The notes under the pieces are model-generated. The model was given only the letters and a program-made list of their open reading frames with translations. It did no database searches and had not been told where the DNA came from. Below, piece after piece: positions 28,074 to 32,005 of a stretch of 32,005 nt of DNA; the stretch's first letter is position 1, and the number at the start of each line of letters is the position of its first letter. Origin of the DNA: a virus; the IMG/VR virus record IMGVR_UViG_3300021401_000027, positions 1 through 32,005 of that record; one strand, 5' to 3'. A program made the position numbers and the translations under genes.

Positions 28074-29480
28074 TCAAAACAAAGAGCGAATGCACGGAGA
28101 AGCAAGCTCCATGCAGCCTGCCACATGGCAGCATTTATTCTCCGAATACTTAGCCCCGCGGCGAACAATCCAATTGAGTCTAAATCTATTTTCATCTTTC
28201 TCAGTAGCATTTTGATTGATGCCTACCATCCCCGTCACATGAGCTAGCTTTCGCTTGTCCTCGGAAAAGTTACTGCGCAACAAAAGCTCCTGGGTGTAAC
28301 TGGCTGCGTCAGCTTGTGTGGCGGAAATCCCCAGCGCGTGCCAACGCTGGAGCAATCCTCGAAACTCACTCCATGTCGCATTGATGCGGTGTCGTTTTTC
28401 CTCTCCCGGGTTTGACTCTAAAAGAATGTCCATGTAATCCACAATAATGACATCAGGCGTCCAACTATCTCGCGCCCAAGATTCAAGCTGTTGATCCATA
28501 GCCGCAATGGACAAACTCGAGGAGGGATGAACAGACAGCCGCAAAAACTCTTCACTAGATCCCACACTCTCAAGCACCTCTTGGATCGCTTGTTGTGCTT
28601 GAGAGTGTGTCAGTCCTTTTTCAAACTCCATAGCCTCATGCTCCACGCTGATCTTCATCTTATTATCCGAATCTTTTTGCCATTCCATTGACAAAGGAAA
28701 TCGAATTGGCGCCTCCGGAACTTCAATAGGATGCTGCGCGCCGCGCACCGCAAAGCGCAGCATCATTTCTTCTTGGCTCTCATCACCTACGGAAAAGAAA
28801 ACAACGCGGCGACGTTGCAACATGCAGCGCCAAGCCAGCTCAACCATCCATGCTGTCTTGCCTCGCTTCTCAGGAGCAAGGAAAATAATAAATCCCTCCC
28901 GCGTCAACGACTGTCCGAAAAAGACACCCAATCCTCCTTTGAATTGAATAAGCGGCTCCTTGCGCTGTGCAAAGGCTTTCTTTAGAGCCTCCTTGTCTTT
29001 GAGAACATCCACATGCGATCCTGCTCCCATTTCCACAGAAGTAAATTTATCCGCATGGGCTTTTGCTTTGTCTACATCTCCGGCATCGAGCAAGCCTTGT
29101 AACTGCTCCGCAAGGCGCTCTAGTTTTACCCGCGTGAAGTGCCTCGCCGCTGTATCAATGAGGTATGAGCTATTTGATTCTTTTGCTAGAGATTCGTACT
29201 CCTCAGACAAGCCTGAAAGGAAACGCTCCACGAGCGCGACGGTGTCTTTGTCCTTTCCGTCTGACGCCCAGCTCTCGAACATCCCTTCAATGGATTTCTT
29301 AGGCGCTGCGTGATGGCGTTTGAAATACTTAACGCACATCTCCCCCACAATGTTTGCCCACTTGGATTTGAATAAGTTCGGCTCCCATTTGCTCGCAATA
29401 CGTCCCAGCACATGAACATCTACCACCATGGCAGTGACAATGCGCCGCGCCTCTTTTCCGCTGATGCGTTCAATTTTCAT
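28074..29480 (-). CDS. DnaB-like replicative helicase
   Basis: A 468-aa RecA-fold helicase with a helical N-terminal region (to about residue 160) and the SF4 core: FIIFLAPEKRGKTAWMVELA (Walker A 202-209), RRRVVFFSVGDESQEEMMLR (H1a), DVIIVDYMDIL (Walker B about 344-349) and ISATQADAAS. It unwinds DNA at the phage fork. Its start overlaps the initiator-like gene as ATGA, and the stop is followed by the 135-base gap. The first glycine of Walker A is alanine, allowed by the consensus. Confidence 0.9.
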   Translation of the reverse strand: MKIERISGKEARRIVTAMVVDVHVLGRIASKWEPNLFKSKWANIVGEMCVKYFKRHHAAPKKSIEGMFESWASDGKDKDTVALVERFLSGLSEEYESLAKESNSSYLIDTAARHFTRVKLERLAEQLQGLLDAGDVDKAKAHADKFTSVEMGAGSHVDVLKDKEALKKAFAQRKEPLIQFKGGLGVFFGQSLTREGFIIFLAPEKRGKTAWMVELAWRCMLQRRRVVFFSVGDESQEEMMLRFAVRGAQHPIEVPEAPIRFPLSMEWQKDSDNKMKISVEHEAMEFEKGLTHSQAQQAIQEVLESVGSSEEFLRLSVHPSSSLSIAAMDQQLESWARDSWTPDVIIVDYMDILLESNPGEEKRHRINATWSEFRGLLQRWHALGISATQADAASYTQELLLRSNFSEDKRKLAHVTGMVGINQNATEKDENRFRLNWIVRRGAKYSENKCCHVAGCMELASPCIRSLF

Positions 29481-30646
29481 TTACAGTTTACCGAGTTATA
29501 GAATTTCTGCCAAAGGGCGCCGCTTCCACTGTACTCTTGCGAGGCTTGGTAACCTAAAGCTTGAAAATCTGTGTGCTCTTCGCTCACAACGTATGACGCT
29601 AAATGGCCTGACCACTCAGGCCATTTGATTAGTTTTTGATTTATTTTATAAAACCATCCCCACACAAAATTCTCCGTGAATACAGCAGCCTCTAATTTTT
29701 CATAGAACGAATGGTAGTATCTATAATCACGGTGGGGCTTGTCTTTGGAAATAGTTTTCATTAGCTCCCAGCACTTGCGCCGCCAATCAGCATAATTGCG
29801 CTGGGATTCTGAAACGACTTTTGGTAATTGAACGGCAGAGCCTAATGGCCATGTACATTCTTGTTTTAGGCGAGCAACAATCTTTTCCATGAAAGGCGTC
29901 AATACAATCTTTTCCACTTTAGGTTTCTCTTTATCCATCGAAGCATCGAGTTCAATAAACCGCTTATGGAGGGTTTCAGCTGAGTAGATGGAAAGGCAGT
30001 ATTTGGAGCCTAATGTGGAAATATGGTATTGTATGACTTCTTTGATTCGACTATTTGGAACTTGGTAGTCTCGTCGTATCTTGGCAATCCATTTGGACCA
30101 ATTCTTTAAATTAGCATGGACATATAACTTCCGTTTCTTGGCAAGTGCTTCACTAAACTTCTTGGCTGCTATGTCATCAAAAGTAGAAGTTTCAATTTTT
30201 TCAAAGAACCCGTTCCGATCAGTATGTATTACTTCTTTATTACTTCTTGTATTCGCGCGCGTATGGTGACCATCTGTGACAGACGCAGGTGCACTTGTGA
30301 CAGACGCAGGTGCCATCTGTGACAGACGCAGATGGTCATTCCACACTTTATCCAAACGATCCATATTTATTTGGAACTCCAAATGCCCAGATTCTCGATT
30401 GTAATACTCGACAAGAATACCCCGATTCGTAAGCCGGTCCCTGCCTACACGAACCTCCCAGTCAGTCAAAACAGTTGCCTTTTTAATTGCTTCTAAATTC
30501 TTTCGCACCCACTCACCTTTCTTCGGAGTCCAGTACAGTAATTGAACCAACAAAATAGACGCTTCTCTGCTTTTTAATGCAGCTGCAAGCTTGGGAAAGA
30601 TAGCAACAGAATGACCTACATGAGGTATGACTTCAGCGGCTTTCAT
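29477..30646 (-). CDS. Replication initiator-like winged-helix protein
   Basis: A 389-aa protein. Residues ~25-100 (KSREASILLVQLLYWTPKKG, AIKKATVLTDWEVRVGRDRL, NRGILVEYYNRESGHLEFQI) read like the winged-helix region of phage replication initiators. Residues ~104-126 are encoded by three near-identical DNA repeats. The C-terminal half has no recognised fold but contains HRDYRYYHSFYEKLEAAVFT. It sits between primase and helicase, where an origin-binding or helicase-loading protein belongs. Overlaps by ATGA at both ends. The role is inferred. Confidence 0.6.
   Translation of the reverse strand: MKAAEVIPHVGHSVAIFPKLAAALKSREASILLVQLLYWTPKKGEWVRKNLEAIKKATVLTDWEVRVGRDRLTNRGILVEYYNRESGHLEFQINMDRLDKVWNDHLRLSQMAPASVTSAPASVTDGHHTRANTRSNKEVIHTDRNGFFEKIETSTFDDIAAKKFSEALAKKRKLYVHANLKNWSKWIAKIRRDYQVPNSRIKEVIQYHISTLGSKYCLSIYSAETLHKRFIELDASMDKEKPKVEKIVLTPFMEKIVARLKQECTWPLGSAVQLPKVVSESQRNYADWRRKCWELMKTISKDKPHRDYRYYHSFYEKLEAAVFTENFVWGWFYKINQKLIKWPEWSGHLASYVVSEEHTDFQALGYQASQEYSGSGALWQKFYNSVNCK
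30268..30337 (-). repeat. Iteron-like triplet repeat inside the initiator gene
   Basis: Three copies of TGTGACAGACGCAG (plus-strand reading) at 30275-30288, 30296-30309 and 30318-30331, spaced 21 and 22 bases. The outer flanks form a 9-bp inverted repeat, GACCATCTG (30268-30276) with CAGATGGTC (30329-30337). The third copy is read in a different frame (LRLSQM rather than APASVT), so the DNA, not the peptide, is what repeats. Confidence 0.75.
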
Positions 30647-31548
30647 AGACCAAGTGTCTTTCGTATAGTCGCGACTTCGCTATCTGTTGCACAGCCAGGA
30701 TCCTTCGAGTCTATTTGGATATTGAATGTCTCTCCCTCGAAAGCACTCAATAAATCTACTAGCTCTTGTGCTCTGCGCTGTGCTGCTGGCTCCGCGTCGA
30801 AGCACACACCTCTGACGGGGTAGCGGGAGAGCCTGAGCACTTGAGCCTGACTAAATCCCACTCCGCAGCTCGCTACAGCTCCGGGACCAATTCGCATTGC
30901 ATCGAAAGGACCCTCTACGCAGCACACAGCGTGACTGACGAAGTCCTCTCCGTAGAGCAGCGTCTTGTGATTGATTTCCTCACACTCCGCAGGTGCGCTG
31001 ATGTACCGCAAAGCAGCGTCGTCTGAAATCGCACGAGTGGTCCAGCTCACTACTTTTCCATTGAGCTTAATGGGAATGAATACACGCCACGCTAGCTTGA
31101 TTCGCTGCTCAGGACTCACTCTCACACGCGCTAGGTCGAATAAACCCTGCAAATCCCAACGTCGCGCAATCTCAGCGGCATCAGCGAAGCGTTTACTGAG
31201 GTATCTTTGATGCGCTTTCCCGAGAGCCTGCAAAGGGTAGGGCAAGATAAGCTTTCCACGTTTGTTCACAGCCTCGGTAGTGCCGAGGCTGTCAGAATCA
31301 GTGAGCAGCTTTTTAACGTCGCGGTATTCACCGCCTGTTACCTCCATGAGCGTATCAATCACACTGTGCCCGCGGCACCGCCAGCATGAGCAATACTTTT
31401 TTCCAATCGAATACCCCATGTGGTATTTGCCGCTGCCTTTACCACAGAAAGGACAATCAAAATTTATGAAACCAGGTCGAGCGTGATGGTGTTGCCCTGC
31501 TTCGACGACCTCAACACCATTCGCCTCGAGTATTTCCCGGAAGGTCAT
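30643..31548 (-). CDS. DnaG-type primase (CHC2 zinc finger and Toprim)
   Basis: A 301-aa primase, short compared with host DnaG. It has an N-terminal zinc-binding domain with FDCPFCGKG (C32, C35) and CSCWRCRGH (C53-C58) and a Toprim core with CCVEGPFDAMRIG (E212) and RGVCFDAEPAAQRRA (D251). It synthesises RNA primers for the phage fork, probably with the DnaB-like helicase two genes away. It overlaps both neighbours by ATGA. No helicase-interaction domain of host type is obvious. Confidence 0.92.
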   Translation of the reverse strand: MTFREILEANGVEVVEAGQHHHARPGFINFDCPFCGKGSGKYHMGYSIGKKYCSCWRCRGHSVIDTLMEVTGGEYRDVKKLLTDSDSLGTTEAVNKRGKLILPYPLQALGKAHQRYLSKRFADAAEIARRWDLQGLFDLARVRVSPEQRIKLAWRVFIPIKLNGKVVSWTTRAISDDAALRYISAPAECEEINHKTLLYGEDFVSHAVCCVEGPFDAMRIGPGAVASCGVGFSQAQVLRLSRYPVRGVCFDAEPAAQRRAQELVDLLSAFEGETFNIQIDSKDPGCATDSEVATIRKTLGL

Positions 31549-32005
31549 TTCTTTAAAAGAGAATTGAACACTGCAAAATCAGCGCCCGTTGCAGACCCGT
31601 CCAGCACCTTGTCCAGGATCTCTTGCTTGTTCTGGATCATGGAAAACATTTTTTCTTCGATTGTACCTTTAGAGGCAAGATACCAAATGAAGCAAGGTTT
31701 CTTTTGTCCGATTCTGTGGATGCGATCTGCACTCTGCTTTAGAGCACCAGGGGTCCAAGGTAGGTCTGTGTAAGCTACATTAGAGGCGCTCGTGAGGGTG
31801 ATGCCTACTCCCCCGGCAATAGGATTGCACAAGGCGAGGCGCACGCTCTTTACTTTTTGGAAGCGATCCACAGCGTGGTGGCGTTTGATTCCTGTTACAC
31901 TTCCGTCTATGGTTACCGAGCTTCCGTTGAACTTTGAGCCAAGCCAGCTCAGCATTCGCGTGTGTGAAGAAAACACGACAAGCTTCTCATCGCTGTCTGA
32001 TAAGA
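31545..32005 (-). CDS. SNF2-family DNA helicase, C-terminal part (5' end beyond window)
   Basis: The frame is open to the right edge, so the N-terminus lies outside. The visible 152 residues include EKLVVFSSHTRMLSWL, then LCNPIAGGVGITLTSASNVA (motif V) and TDLPWTPGALKQSADRIHRI followed by GQKK (motif VI, with the arginine finger). This is the RecA2 lobe of an SWI2/SNF2 helicase, a frequent phage gene near replication functions. It probably remodels protein-DNA complexes. The stop overlaps the primase start as ATGA. Confidence 0.9.
   Translation of the reverse strand, partial: LSDSDEKLVVFSSHTRMLSWLGSKFNGSSVTIDGSVTGIKRHHAVDRFQKVKSVRLALCNPIAGGVGITLTSASNVAYTDLPWTPGALKQSADRIHRIGQKKPCFIWYLASKGTIEEKMFSMIQNKQEILDKVLDGSATGADFAVFNSLLKK

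Noticed and set aside
30268-30337. CRISPR-like short repeats
   Set aside because: Only three copies, with 7-8 base spacers, within a coding gene; iterons fit far better.

Overview
This window looks like the replication, DNA-modification and packaging part of a tailed double-stranded DNA phage genome. Every gene I can support lies on the minus strand and is transcribed from high to low coordinates. Genes are packed tightly, mostly with ATGA, GTGA or TAATG stop/start overlaps. There is a phage terminase large subunit, a full replisome and many small unknown genes, and no ribosomal RNA, tRNA or host housekeeping genes. No integrase, lysis gene or structural gene is recognisable here.

In transcription order: (1) 32.0-28.1 kb holds a SNF2-type helicase (cut by the window edge), a DnaG-type primase, a winged-helix replication-initiator-like protein carrying an iteron-like repeat cluster inside its gene, and a DnaB-like helicase. 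(2) 27.9-24.3 kb holds an Ala/Lys-rich protein with a winged-helix end, then queD, queE, folE, a DpdA-like transglycosylase and a small ORF that may be a missing piece of it. (3) 24.4-15.4 kb holds the sliding clamp, a family-4 uracil-DNA glycosylase/3'-5' exonuclease fusion, a family A polymerase, a DnaX-like clamp loader, a possible UvsY-like mediator, a single-strand binding protein, a RecA-like recombinase, a FEN-type 5' nuclease and a SANT/Myb-like protein. (4) 15.4-10.2 kb holds a PD-(D/E)XK-like nuclease, mostly unknown proteins and a AAA+ ATPase. (5) 10.2-6.7 kb holds queF, queC, a MazG-like protein, a DUF3310 protein and a candidate small terminase. (6) 6.7-0 kb holds many small ORFs, several with a membrane segment, plus terL.

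The genes combine into two main programmes. One is a replisome: initiator, helicase, primase, family A polymerase, clamp, loader, SSB and recombinase. The other is a 7-deazaguanine pathway from GTP (FolE, QueD, QueE, QueC, QueF) with a DpdA-like enzyme, which predicts preQ1-type bases in the phage DNA.

Translation signals are unusual. Most starts lack a Shine-Dalgarno sequence. Six consecutive transcription units at 14.7-10.7 kb carry an AAATCC-type A/C-rich leader. This suggests a host that does not rely on Shine-Dalgarno pairing (Bacteroidota or Verrucomicrobiota would be examples), but the host cannot be named from this sequence. A recurring motif, GCGATAATA on the coding strand, sits in most of the few gaps between genes. 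All functional calls rest on motif recognition by eye; no database search was run.
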